Assembly (NCBI GenBank): GCA_021299095.1
Contig: JAJTFW010000003.1
Span: 1-64,000, forward strand
DNA: 64,000 nucleotides
Source of the DNA: Sphingobacteriales bacterium
Lineage (GTDB): Bacteria; Bacteroidota; Bacteroidia; AKYH767-A; OLB10
Direction of reading: 5' to 3'
The notes beneath the pieces were generated by a model. The model ran no database searches. It was not told the DNA's origin and saw only the letters and a program-made list of their open reading frames with translations. The position numbers and the translations under genes were made by a program. Numbering within the stretch: position 1 is the first letter of the stretch; each line of letters opens with the position of its first letter. Positions 49,747-58,950 of this stretch are shown here, in pieces.

Positions 49747-52331
49747 TTCGTGCCTGGGCTTTTTGCATCTTGTTTGTCGCCGGACTGTTTTGTGGAGTAG
49801 CAGGTGCGACCGGATCCACAACATTCCGACAGTTGATCGAAGGGGGTGACAGCCTGATGCGCATCCCCGACTATGCGAACGCCTTCCGTAACTACCGCCT
49901 AGCCGACAGTTTACATCCGAATAGCGCTGAAGCAGCCGTAAAACTGGCACTGATTGACAATATTTTCACACGAAGTCGCGAGGCCATTTTCAGACTTGAT
50001 GCGGCAAAGAAAAATCTTGCAACATCCAATATCATTACGCAGGTAAGCTGGTACCAACAACGGGGTCGCGCATACGAAGATATCGGCGATATAGAACAGG
50101 CTGGACGGGATTACCGTACAGGATTAAATAAAGCACAACAAGCATTCGGCATACAAAGCATTCATACTGCATATGCCCTGATGTTTATGGCGCGCTATCA
50201 CAGTTTTCGCAAGGAGAACGATTCATCGTATGGGTATTCGAATCGGGCTTATTCGATCTGGAAAGAATCCGGTACAAGTCGCCAACTCATCCGACAGGCC
50301 GAACTTCTGCTACAACATGCGTTCGATACCAAGAACAGAGCATTACTTAGTGGCAGGGCCCGTGTAGCCCAGTACGATTCCGTCAGGACACTTTACACAC
50401 AAACTTTGCGTTTGATCAAACAACTCTATTCAAATCCCTCAGCAGAAGAGGCTGCTGTGTACCAGGGATTGGCTAACACCTACAACGATCTGCTCCAGGA
50501 AGAGATGTCGATTAGCAAACAGCGCGGAGAGGTGTGCTGGAATTCCGGTATTTCATACTACGACAAGTCGATAGCGACGAAGGAAGCCTTGTTTGGACCC
50601 GTGCACCGTTCTGTTGCGGTCAGTTATTATACGCGTGGTCTTATGTTCGATATTCATCCCGACACGGCCCGGATGAAACAAGGTTTATGGGAATACCAAA
50701 AAGCCATGAGGGCGGCGGTAGTTGATTATTCACCCACGAATGGTTTCTCATTGCCTGAACGCTGTCGGGTTGTTTTTCCGTACCAATTGAACGTTGTTCT
50801 GACTCAATACAATTACCTGGCTCGGAAACTCCATTCTAAAACAGGAGATAACCGGTACCTGGAAGCAGCACACCGGGCCAATCTCTACCGCTTGTCGGTT
50901 TTTGACGAAATAGTATCACAATTTTCGAGCAACTCATCGGGAAATACCATCTGGATATGGGTCAACGCACTTTTTGAAGAATCAGTCGAAACCGGCTACG
51001 ATCTGTATGTAACCACGGGCGACAAACGCTACCTGGAGCAGGTGTTCAATGCAATCGAACGGGGCCGTAACAATGACTTTGCGGAACAAATCGTACGTCA
51101 GCACAATTCAGGTAAGGGTGTTGTTTATTCAAACAGCGGGCTTAGTCTATACCGAACCTGTACACCGCTTGATTCACTGCAGCGGGCCCTCAAGTCCACT
51201 AGTGCCTACATTGCCCTGGTGGGTTGGTCTAGGGCCTGGAAAGGCAGAAGTTTTGCATTAGCGGTTACCAACAAAAACTGTATTGTGATCGAGTTGCCGC
51301 AACCCGGATCTGTCGATAGCCTGCGAACTGCCTTGTTTACGGCTATGCGGAAAAACCAAGCGTATGATTATGCACGAGCAGCGAGATTGATTTATGCCAA
51401 AAGCCTGGAGTCGGTACTCAACAAATTGGATTCCGGCATAACTGAGCTCATCCTATCGGTCAACGGGGTTTACAGCGACATTCCTTTCGATGCCCTGGTG
51501 AAAAAAAAGCCGGGCCTCGATTGTGATTTTACAACACTCCCGTATCTGATGGACCAATACACCATCCGTTACTGTCTGAGTGCAACGCAATTGGTTCAAT
51601 ACTCCAATGAAAATTCCACTCACACCCGCCTAACGGGTTTTACACCAGAATTCACGTCCCATTCAGCCCTCGTTTTTTCAGCGCGTAGCGCAAAAGTTCT
51701 CCAACACCGGTTTGCCGGAAAGTGGTTTTCGGGCTCCCAGGCAACAAGCACGCATTTCCTGGAAGCATTGGGTGAACACAACATCGTTCATATTGCCAGC
51801 CACGCCGATGTAAATCCTACCGACGCCGACGCTAGCTCCCTTTTACTAAAAAGTGATTCGGGCGAGGAACGCTTGTTTTTACACCAATTGCTTGGACTTC
51901 GGGTTCACGCTCCCCTCGTGGTAGTGGCCGCCTGCGAAACAGCGGCCGGTAAAGAGCAGTATGCCGAGGGGTCCAGAACCTTCGCACGGGGTTTACTTTT
52001 TGCGGGAGCAGGCTCCACCATAGGGACACTATGGCGAGTCGATGATAAATCCACCGCTGCGCTACTTGAACATTTTTACAACGCACTTGCAGCAGGGCAG
52101 GGAACGGCCGAGGCCCTGAGAACAGCCCGACAACAGTATAGATCGGCGAGTGCGTCCCCAGAAGCAGCAAATCCATTTTTCTGGGCCGGACTTGTCCTGA
52201 CGGGTGCCGACCAAGCGTTGTTGCTGCACCGAAACGATACACATTGGCCCTTTTGGCTGATAGGAGCCGGTGGGATAGCTGTGATCATTGTGTGGAGGGT
52301 TGTCAAAAAAAGAAGGTTGAAACAAGGCTGA
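49743..52331 (+). CDS. TPR-CHAT domain protease with signal peptide and C-terminal TM
   Basis: CHAT motifs HIASHADV and VVVAACETAAGKEQYAEGSRTFARGLLFAGAGSTIGTLWRVDD; C-terminal TM WPFWLIGAGGIAVIIVWRVVKKRR; ATGA overlap with upstream gene. Confidence 0.92.
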   Translation: MIRAWAFCILFVAGLFCGVAGATGSTTFRQLIEGGDSLMRIPDYANAFRNYRLADSLHPNSAEAAVKLALIDNIFTRSREAIFRLDAAKKNLATSNIITQVSWYQQRGRAYEDIGDIEQAGRDYRTGLNKAQQAFGIQSIHTAYALMFMARYHSFRKENDSSYGYSNRAYSIWKESGTSRQLIRQAELLLQHAFDTKNRALLSGRARVAQYDSVRTLYTQTLRLIKQLYSNPSAEEAAVYQGLANTYNDLLQEEMSISKQRGEVCWNSGISYYDKSIATKEALFGPVHRSVAVSYYTRGLMFDIHPDTARMKQGLWEYQKAMRAAVVDYSPTNGFSLPERCRVVFPYQLNVVLTQYNYLARKLHSKTGDNRYLEAAHRANLYRLSVFDEIVSQFSSNSSGNTIWIWVNALFEESVETGYDLYVTTGDKRYLEQVFNAIERGRNNDFAEQIVRQHNSGKGVVYSNSGLSLYRTCTPLDSLQRALKSTSAYIALVGWSRAWKGRSFALAVTNKNCIVIELPQPGSVDSLRTALFTAMRKNQAYDYARAARLIYAKSLESVLNKLDSGITELILSVNGVYSDIPFDALVKKKPGLDCDFTTLPYLMDQYTIRYCLSATQLVQYSNENSTHTRLTGFTPEFTSHSALVFSARSAKVLQHRFAGKWFSGSQATSTHFLEALGEHNIVHIASHADVNPTDADASSLLLKSDSGEERLFLHQLLGLRVHAPLVVVAACETAAGKEQYAEGSRTFARGLLFAGAGSTIGTLWRVDDKSTAALLEHFYNALAAGQGTAEALRTARQQYRSASASPEAANPFFWAGLVLTGADQALLLHRNDTHWPFWLIGAGGIAVIIVWRVVKKRRLKQG

Positions 52332-52368
52332 AGAGTGGCTGGAGCGTGTATCTTTTGGGCGCACGGCC

Positions 52369-55300
52369 ATGACCTTCTCTAAAACATTAATTGACAAAAA
52401 CCGTCAATCCTGGATCGCACGACTGATCGATACGACCCGACGGAACAACCTCCTCTTTTTCGCACCGGAACCTACTGAACGGGTGTTCCCACTCAATCGC
52501 CTCGGAAGTGATGCGCTCGAGCGATTGATGCGCTTTGAATCACTTAGTCCGAACAAGTTGCTGAAAGAGGATGGCGAAAAGAAAACTCTATCGTCACTGA
52601 AGCAGATTGCTCGCCGGTCGAAAAGCAACGAAGAGGAGCGTAGCATCAAAACCTTGTATCTGGCAAGAGGCCTTTTTCGCTGGCCTGCCGGCGATGGTGG
52701 AAAGGACTTTTGTGCACCCGCCCTGCTCCTCGCGCTGGATTTGCGTAAATCGGATGGAGCCGGAAGAGAATTTAAAATACAACTGGAAGGCGAGGTTGAA
52801 CTTAACCGTCCCCTTGCGGTTTACTGGAGCCGTGAATTGGGTATTGATTTGTCCGACATCGAACCGGCTATTGAAGCATTGGATCCTGATGCTGTGAACG
52901 ATGGCTGGAAATTGGCGGTGGAGAATGTGCTTGAAACACTGAAGGGAAAAGGGGCTGCTGTCGCCGGTATGCAATTCGAAGATGGCGGATGGATCTCCAA
53001 TTTCTCCTTCCAAAAACTGGGGCTTGTTCAGGATCTGGAGGCGTTTCGCGAACATGCTTATACGCACCCGCTCGTAGCGGCTCTGTGTGGGGATGAACAG
53101 GCCAGAGCTGCGCTGCAGGAAGTACCGCCCGATTTCCTTCCGGAAAACATTGATTCATTACCGGCCGAGGATGACTTCACTTTTTTGCCTTGCGATAGTT
53201 CACAGTTTACGGTCATCCGCAACGTGATACAAGGTAAAAGCGGTGTGATACAAGGCCCGCCGGGAACCGGAAAATCGCAGGTAATCGCCAACCTAATCGC
53301 CGAACTGGTAGCCAGAGGGAAAAGAGTCCTGTTCGTAGCGGAGAAAAAAGCTGCGCTCGATGTGGTATACGACCGTCTTCATAAAGCGGGTCTGAGTGAA
53401 ATGGTCTTGAACCTGCACAGTGGGGATATGCGTGGACGTAAGTTAGCCGAACAACTGGCTCAAGGGCTTCAGGTGTTGCGTAGCCCGGCCGTAGCTCCCC
53501 AAGATGGAACACTGGGTGAATGGGAGCGGATACGCCATGAGTTAGTAGAGCACATCGACATCCTGCATAAACCCTGGAAACCCTGGAACCTGAGTGCCTA
53601 TGCCTGTATGGAATGGTTGATGGACCACCCGGGTATTCCCGCTTCCGGTCTACGTATTGCTGCAACGACACTGGATCAGATCGGATCGGATCAAAAGTCC
53701 GCATGGATGCTATTGTTGGACGAGCTTGCACGTACCGAGGCGAGAATGATTCAGACCGGTGCAGTGGGTTGGCGCATGGCCGACAAAAATCCCGGGGAAG
53801 CCGTTGGTGATTTGCTTGAAAAACTGGAAGACCTTCTAGCAGCCATTCAAAAACTACGGGAAGCATACACGAAAACACCTGAAGGGTGTGGCAGTGTTCT
53901 GCCCGAAGATTCGGATCGGTTGAATACGGACATCGAATGGTTGAAATCGTTCGCGGCGCTGCATCCCAAACTGACATCGCCGGCCAAACACGATTGGCTT
54001 GAGGCTGATATCCGTTTGCTTCAGGAAAAGAAAAACCAGACGGTAGGCCGCTGGGCATCCAGCCTATTCTCCTCGAGCTATAATGCCGCCGTGCGAAGGG
54101 TGAACGATCTGTTCCGCGAAAAAGATGACCTCTTCGATGTGCTACTTCCTTTGGCCGAACAATGGTTGAAGGTGCAAAGCACCTGGAAAGGTGAAATCCC
54201 CTCCGCACCCCTTGACCTATCAGCGTTTTTCTCCGCATACGATTCGTTCTCAGCCTCACGGGCACGACTCGCTGAATTCATTCCCTGGTTCTCAAGCGAA
54301 AAAAACATCAATAACCTCACAGACGGTACAAAAGCCTTACTCTCAAGCCGCGATCAGGCCTTTCTGGTTCCGAAACTTGCCGGGATACGTAGTGAAATGA
54401 ACGCCAACGGACTCGATCTGTTTGTACAGCAATGTGATCAGGCCGGAATTGTAGCCGAACAGCGCGCAGCAGCATTTGACTTGCTTTTCCACCATAGTGT
54501 TCTTTCCCTCATGAAAAGCCGCGACCCGCGCATCGCCGCTGTTGATGGCCGCAGACAGGATGAAAAACGAAGCCTGTTTCGTGAGCTCGATATTAAACGG
54601 CAATCACTCGCCGTGACGCGAATCCGTCGTACACATGCCGAGCGAATGACCGCACTGCTGAACCGTTTCCCGAGTCAGGAAAACGCCATTCGCGCTCAAT
54701 CACAGCGAAAACATCCACAACCGTTCAAACGCATTTTTCGGTCAGCACCAGACGTACTGCTGGGCGTTTTTCCTTGCTGGATGGCCTCTCCGCTCACCGT
54801 CACACAATTCCTGGGCGCTGGTGATGCACCGTTTGATGTCGTGTTTTTCGACGAAGCCAGCCAGGTACAGCCGGAAGATGCCATCTCCTCCATTCTGCGT
54901 GGAAAACAACTGGTTGTATCCGGTGACACCCGACAACTTCCCCCTACCAGCTTCTTTGCCGATGGCGGGGGGAATGGTGAGGATACCGACACCACAGGGG
55001 GCCCAAACACCGCAGGGTATGAAAGCCTGCTGCACCTCATGCTCGGAGCACTTCCCGGACTGGGACCTGCCGGGGATGGATGGTTCCTGCAATGGCACTA
55101 CCGCAGCCGCGATGAGTCGCTGATCGCCTTCAGTAACACGCACATCTACAACGGCCGAATGGTGACATTTCCACGGCCAAGTACAGCACAGGCAGTCCAC
55201 TTTGTGCATGTCCGACCGGAAGTGCAGACCGATGTCGGCCAGGAAAGCAGCAGCGCCGAGGTATTGCGCGTGGTAGAACTGGCTAAAAGCCTTTCGCGCG

Positions 55301-56385
55301 AGCACCCGACAAAAAGCCTGGGCATCATCGCACTGGGTGTCGAACACGCGCAGCGGCTGGAAGAAGCGATTGACACCATGCTGGAATCGGCGAGTGATTC
55401 AGAGCGTGAATTCTTTTCGGAGAGCCGCAAAGAACCCTTCTTTGTCAAAAACCTGGAGCGTGTTCAAGGAGATGAACGGGATATGATCATCCTGTCCATC
55501 GGATATGGACAAAATCGGTCCGGTGTTCTTTCACACAACTTCGGTCCGATTAACCAGGAGGGCGGAGAAAGACGGCTCAATGTGGCCATTACACGCTCCC
55601 GCGAGCAGATGTGGGTCGTAGCGTCTTTTGATCCCGCCGAGCTCAATCCGGAACGGACGAAGGGAGAGGGTCCAGGACTACTGAGGAAATATCTGCTCTA
55701 TGCGCAAAGCGGTGGTCGCAACCTGGGACTGGAACGTCCGACTCACATGATGGAGAATGCCTTTGAACGGGACATACGTCAGGCATTGGAAGCGAAGGGA
55801 ATGCAGATCACATCCCAATACGGTGTTTCGGGTTACCGCATCGATCTGGTTGTGCATCACCCCGAACGGCCGGGTGAGTTCGTCATGGCGGTAGAGTGCG
55901 ATGGAGCTGCCTATCACAGTGCGCCTTGTGCACGCGACCGCGACCGCCTGCGCCAGGAGTTTTTGGAAAGCATGGGCTGGAACTTCCACCGCATCTGGAG
56001 CACCGACTGGTTCACCAACCGTGAAGAAGAAATAGAACGGGCCGTGAACAGTTACCGCAGGTTTGTGGAGGAATCCAAAACCCGACGAGAAAGCAAGCCG
56101 CCGGTTCCAGCAGTAGATAAAACGGTTCGGGATAACAGTGCCTCATCCAATCCGGTTTCGTCAAAGAAAAGGGGAGAGCGCCCTCCGATCCCGCAATACG
56201 ACAGCATCAGTGATTATCAGGACAGAGAGTTATTCCTGTTGGCCCAGTGGATCCTTAGCGATGGTGAATTACGTACCGACCAGGTGTTGTTTGAAGATCT
56301 CTTTGACGAGTTGGGCTACAAGCGCAAAGGGTCAACAATCACGGCACGGTTAAACGATATCATCCAACGGATGAAAAACGTGTGA
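52369..56385 (+). CDS. DUF4011-type superfamily 1 helicase with C-terminal Vsr/MTES_1575-like nuclease domain
   Basis: Walker A VIQGPPGTGKSQVIANL; Walker B FDVVFFDEASQ; GDTRQLPP; RLNVAITRSREQMWVV; nuclease-like FERDIRQALEAKGMQITSQYGVSGYRIDLVVHHPERPGEFVMAVECDGAAYHS...LESMGWNFHRIWSTDWF. Confidence 0.9.
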   Translation: MTFSKTLIDKNRQSWIARLIDTTRRNNLLFFAPEPTERVFPLNRLGSDALERLMRFESLSPNKLLKEDGEKKTLSSLKQIARRSKSNEEERSIKTLYLARGLFRWPAGDGGKDFCAPALLLALDLRKSDGAGREFKIQLEGEVELNRPLAVYWSRELGIDLSDIEPAIEALDPDAVNDGWKLAVENVLETLKGKGAAVAGMQFEDGGWISNFSFQKLGLVQDLEAFREHAYTHPLVAALCGDEQARAALQEVPPDFLPENIDSLPAEDDFTFLPCDSSQFTVIRNVIQGKSGVIQGPPGTGKSQVIANLIAELVARGKRVLFVAEKKAALDVVYDRLHKAGLSEMVLNLHSGDMRGRKLAEQLAQGLQVLRSPAVAPQDGTLGEWERIRHELVEHIDILHKPWKPWNLSAYACMEWLMDHPGIPASGLRIAATTLDQIGSDQKSAWMLLLDELARTEARMIQTGAVGWRMADKNPGEAVGDLLEKLEDLLAAIQKLREAYTKTPEGCGSVLPEDSDRLNTDIEWLKSFAALHPKLTSPAKHDWLEADIRLLQEKKNQTVGRWASSLFSSSYNAAVRRVNDLFREKDDLFDVLLPLAEQWLKVQSTWKGEIPSAPLDLSAFFSAYDSFSASRARLAEFIPWFSSEKNINNLTDGTKALLSSRDQAFLVPKLAGIRSEMNANGLDLFVQQCDQAGIVAEQRAAAFDLLFHHSVLSLMKSRDPRIAAVDGRRQDEKRSLFRELDIKRQSLAVTRIRRTHAERMTALLNRFPSQENAIRAQSQRKHPQPFKRIFRSAPDVLLGVFPCWMASPLTVTQFLGAGDAPFDVVFFDEASQVQPEDAISSILRGKQLVVSGDTRQLPPTSFFADGGGNGEDTDTTGGPNTAGYESLLHLMLGALPGLGPAGDGWFLQWHYRSRDESLIAFSNTHIYNGRMVTFPRPSTAQAVHFVHVRPEVQTDVGQESSSAEVLRVVELAKSLSREHPTKSLGIIALGVEHAQRLEEAIDTMLESASDSEREFFSESRKEPFFVKNLERVQGDERDMIILSIGYGQNRSGVLSHNFGPINQEGGERRLNVAITRSREQMWVVASFDPAELNPERTKGEGPGLLRKYLLYAQSGGRNLGLERPTHMMENAFERDIRQALEAKGMQITSQYGVSGYRIDLVVHHPERPGEFVMAVECDGAAYHSAPCARDRDRLRQEFLESMGWNFHRIWSTDWFTNREEEIERAVNSYRRFVEESKTRRESKPPVPAVDKTVRDNSASSNPVSSKKRGERPPIPQYDSISDYQDRELFLLAQWILSDGELRTDQVLFEDLFDELGYKRKGSTITARLNDIIQRMKNV

Positions 56386-56439
56386 TCCGGTCTTCGGTTT
56401 TTCTTTGATTTACAAAACAGAGAGTGATTTGACAGGAGC

Positions 56440-57276
56440 CTATCGTAATTGGATCACGGCCGATTGTCCGTTCACTGTAACGCGGGCAAGGTTGTCGCGG
56501 CCTCCGTTTACGTATCCGTAATCAATGTTTCGCGTGGAAAGTGTTCCGGGAGTAAACTGCAAGACGCCTTGTGTGAAATGTCGGAACCCGATTTCCTTGC
56601 GCAAGGGGCTTTGGGTGTTCATGGTGTAGGGTGTTCCGTTACGTGAAACACCGGACGCATTTCCACTGATGAGGTAAACATCGTCGAGCCAAGTCGGTGT
56701 GGTGTAGCCGGAAATCCAAACGCGGGTACGTGTTGAGTTGTGTGTGCTGGTTCCACCACCTCCAAAACTTTGAGGCGACCACGTGACCGAACCATTTACC
56801 TGAACTGAAAAAGAAGGATTTCCCGCTGCTGTTGTTCCGTTATTGGTGACTGTTTTGGTACCGGCAATGCCGTTATCGTTTACGGAGTAATTTAAAAAAC
56901 CAATGGTGTGGACCGATCCTGAATCGCGGTAAGGTCCGGTCCAGGTAACCAGAATGATTCCCCTGCGGTAATTTCCATCGGCGCACAGGCAATTTGTCGA
57001 TCCGAAATCAATGCTCATGGTGCGCGGTGATGCATTGGTGTCGATTGCAATGCTTGCACAGGCACTCAATGTGGGGCTTGCTGCGCGGAAGGTTTCCAAA
57101 TTACCCGAATAGGCTTCATCGGCGATGCCCGACACATCGGTATAGGCCTGATCGGCCAAGGAGTACTCGATCAATATGTCGGTGTCTAGGCTCTCCTCAC
57201 GTTCCTTACGGCAGGATGCCAAAACCAGAAAGAGTATGGCAAATAACAGCGTGATAGTAATATGCAGGGCTTTCAT
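56440..57276 (-). CDS. Lipoprotein, hypothetical
   Basis: MKALHITITLLFAILFLVLASCRKE lipobox. Confidence 0.7.
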   Translation of the reverse strand: MKALHITITLLFAILFLVLASCRKEREESLDTDILIEYSLADQAYTDVSGIADEAYSGNLETFRAASPTLSACASIAIDTNASPRTMSIDFGSTNCLCADGNYRRGIILVTWTGPYRDSGSVHTIGFLNYSVNDNGIAGTKTVTNNGTTAAGNPSFSVQVNGSVTWSPQSFGGGGTSTHNSTRTRVWISGYTTPTWLDDVYLISGNASGVSRNGTPYTMNTQSPLRKEIGFRHFTQGVLQFTPGTLSTRNIDYGYVNGGRDNLARVTVNGQSAVIQLR

Positions 57277-57374
57277 GGCTTTTTGTTTCGGGTTTGGATG
57301 TTACTCCGAATTTTCGGTTTAATACGCTAGACCAATAACGCGAGCGGATGGATTTTCGTATTCGGGCGCAAGAG

Positions 57375-57878
57375 TCAGTTGGGGTTCATCCAAAACGCAT
57401 CATGCCACACATTAGGGGTATCAGGCGTTTTTGTCGGGCAAGACACTGATCCTGGGCGACGATGTTGAACCGCGTTCAATACTTCCTGGGACAAATCTTC
57501 CTGCATCAGCTCAAACAACTCCCTCTCCTCAAATCGGATATGGGCTTCAAGGCTACGTTCCAGCAACTGAATGGTCTCGTCGTCGTGAGGTGTTTTTAAA
57601 AACAACATTTCGATTTTTTCATGCTCCTTCAGGGCACGTCGCACCATGGGGTGGTTTGTGCCGATCAGGGGAAACAGCTCCTCTTCTTCTGAGCGGAAAT
57701 GAGTTTGAATGCTGTTTTCCCAGGTCCAGATCAGATAGGCGCTTATCCGGGCGGGTTCCACGTGACGCGCCAAACCCTGTCGAATCTTCAGGCAGAACAT
57801 CAATGTATCGTGATGTTCACGACTCCAGCCTTGTAGTGCAGTATGTCTTCGCAAGGGTTTTCGGGCTTCCATCGTCAT
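57375..57878 (-). CDS. Hemerythrin-like domain protein
   Basis: LQGWSREHHDTLMFCLKI...HFRSEEEELFPLIG...EHEKIEMLF...HIRFEERELFELMQ. Confidence 0.88.
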   Translation of the reverse strand: MTMEARKPLRRHTALQGWSREHHDTLMFCLKIRQGLARHVEPARISAYLIWTWENSIQTHFRSEEEELFPLIGTNHPMVRRALKEHEKIEMLFLKTPHDDETIQLLERSLEAHIRFEERELFELMQEDLSQEVLNAVQHRRPGSVSCPTKTPDTPNVWHDAFWMNPN

Positions 57879-58765
57879 TCGCGGTGTTTGAAAATGTAGA
57901 GCAGGGAGGAGTTTAAGTTCGTTTGTTTTCGCGCGCGCCAGGTGGTTTGCGTTCCACGGTAAACAGCCTGTAGGGGACGAAAACCTCCATGAAGGTATCG
58001 CTCACTCAGCAGGCTTATATAAAAGGGATCAAAAAACATTCCTTCAACCGAAACGCAAGCCAATCCATGCTGTTGCATCAGTCGAATCATACTGTCCTGC
58101 GTGAAATGGTACAGATGTCGAGGGACATCGTATGCAGCCCAATGTTCGCCATAGTGTTGCACCTCGTCAGCTTGTGCATTGGGGACTGCAATGATCATGA
58201 CACCATTGCTGGCCAGACAACGCTTGAGCTGTGACACGGTTTCCTGAAGTTCATGTACGTGTTCCAGTACATGCCAAAGCGTAATGGCGCCAAATTGACC
58301 GTCGGGTAAGGCCTTAAGCCCTGAGGGATCCTCCACATTAAGACGGTGATTATGACGTGCCTGTTCGCGCGCTCCGGGATCGGGTTCCAATCCGGCGCCC
58401 ACCCAACCGGACTGTACAGCTGCCGCTAAAAATTCACCCGTTCCGCAACCATAGTCCAATAAGGTCTTTGGACCCTTTGCAACCGTATTCAACAAACCAA
58501 GCTTCGAGCGGATGGCCCGTTTGCGCGCCCATTGATAGACGGTATTCAGGAGTCCCTTTTTACTATTGGTATGGCTGATGTATTCTTCCGATTGATAATA
58601 CGGAGCAATTTCGGATGGGCCTGGCCGTGGATTCGTAAAGAGAAAGGAACACTCTAGGCACCGTTGAACCTGAAATGTTTCATGTGAAACACTGTGGTCC
58701 TTGACGTGCAGTGCACGCTGAAGCCTGGTTCCGGAACAAATCGGGCAGGAAAGGAGTTCTTGCAT
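57875..58765 (-). CDS. Class I SAM-dependent methyltransferase with N-terminal Cys pairs
   Basis: CPICSGTRL...CLECSFLFTNPRP; LLDYGCGTGEFLAAAVQSGW; LWHVLEHVHE. Confidence 0.9.
   Translation of the reverse strand: MQELLSCPICSGTRLQRALHVKDHSVSHETFQVQRCLECSFLFTNPRPGPSEIAPYYQSEEYISHTNSKKGLLNTVYQWARKRAIRSKLGLLNTVAKGPKTLLDYGCGTGEFLAAAVQSGWVGAGLEPDPGAREQARHNHRLNVEDPSGLKALPDGQFGAITLWHVLEHVHELQETVSQLKRCLASNGVMIIAVPNAQADEVQHYGEHWAAYDVPRHLYHFTQDSMIRLMQQHGLACVSVEGMFFDPFYISLLSERYLHGGFRPLQAVYRGTQTTWRARKQTNLNSSLLYIFKHRE
58676..58691. other. parS-like 16-mer TGTTTCATGTGAAACA
   Basis: One mismatch from the palindromic ParB site TGTTTCACGTGAAACA. Confidence 0.6.
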
Positions 58766-58928
58766 GGTTATTCGGATAGACTATCCTTTGGTGTGGTTTT
58801 GATTGATTTTTTATTGTATATGATTGATATTCAGACTTTTATCCATTTATAGAGATGTGTCATAGCAACACACTAACTATTCGCCGGCAATTAAATATCG
58901 TGAATAGATGGCATTTTTCTAACGGTTA

Positions 58929-58944
58929 GGTTTCACGTGGAACA
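58929..58944. other. parS-like 16-mer GGTTTCACGTGGAACA
   Basis: Reverse complement TGTTCCACGTGAAACC; contains GTTNCACGTGAAAC core; 6 nt beyond the mnmG stop. Confidence 0.75.
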
Positions 58945-58950
58945 CAGGGT

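Noticed and set aside
53213-54265. 350-aa minus-strand ORF antisense to the DUF4011 helicase
   Set aside because: Overlaps a strongly supported coding frame with Walker motifs; the antisense translation has no recognisable domain and low-complexity, Arg/Pro/Ser-rich composition.
58766-58950. AT-rich gap downstream of mnmG as oriC itself
   Set aside because: No clear cluster of TTATCCACA-type DnaA boxes; only degenerate matches such as TTATCCATT were seen.
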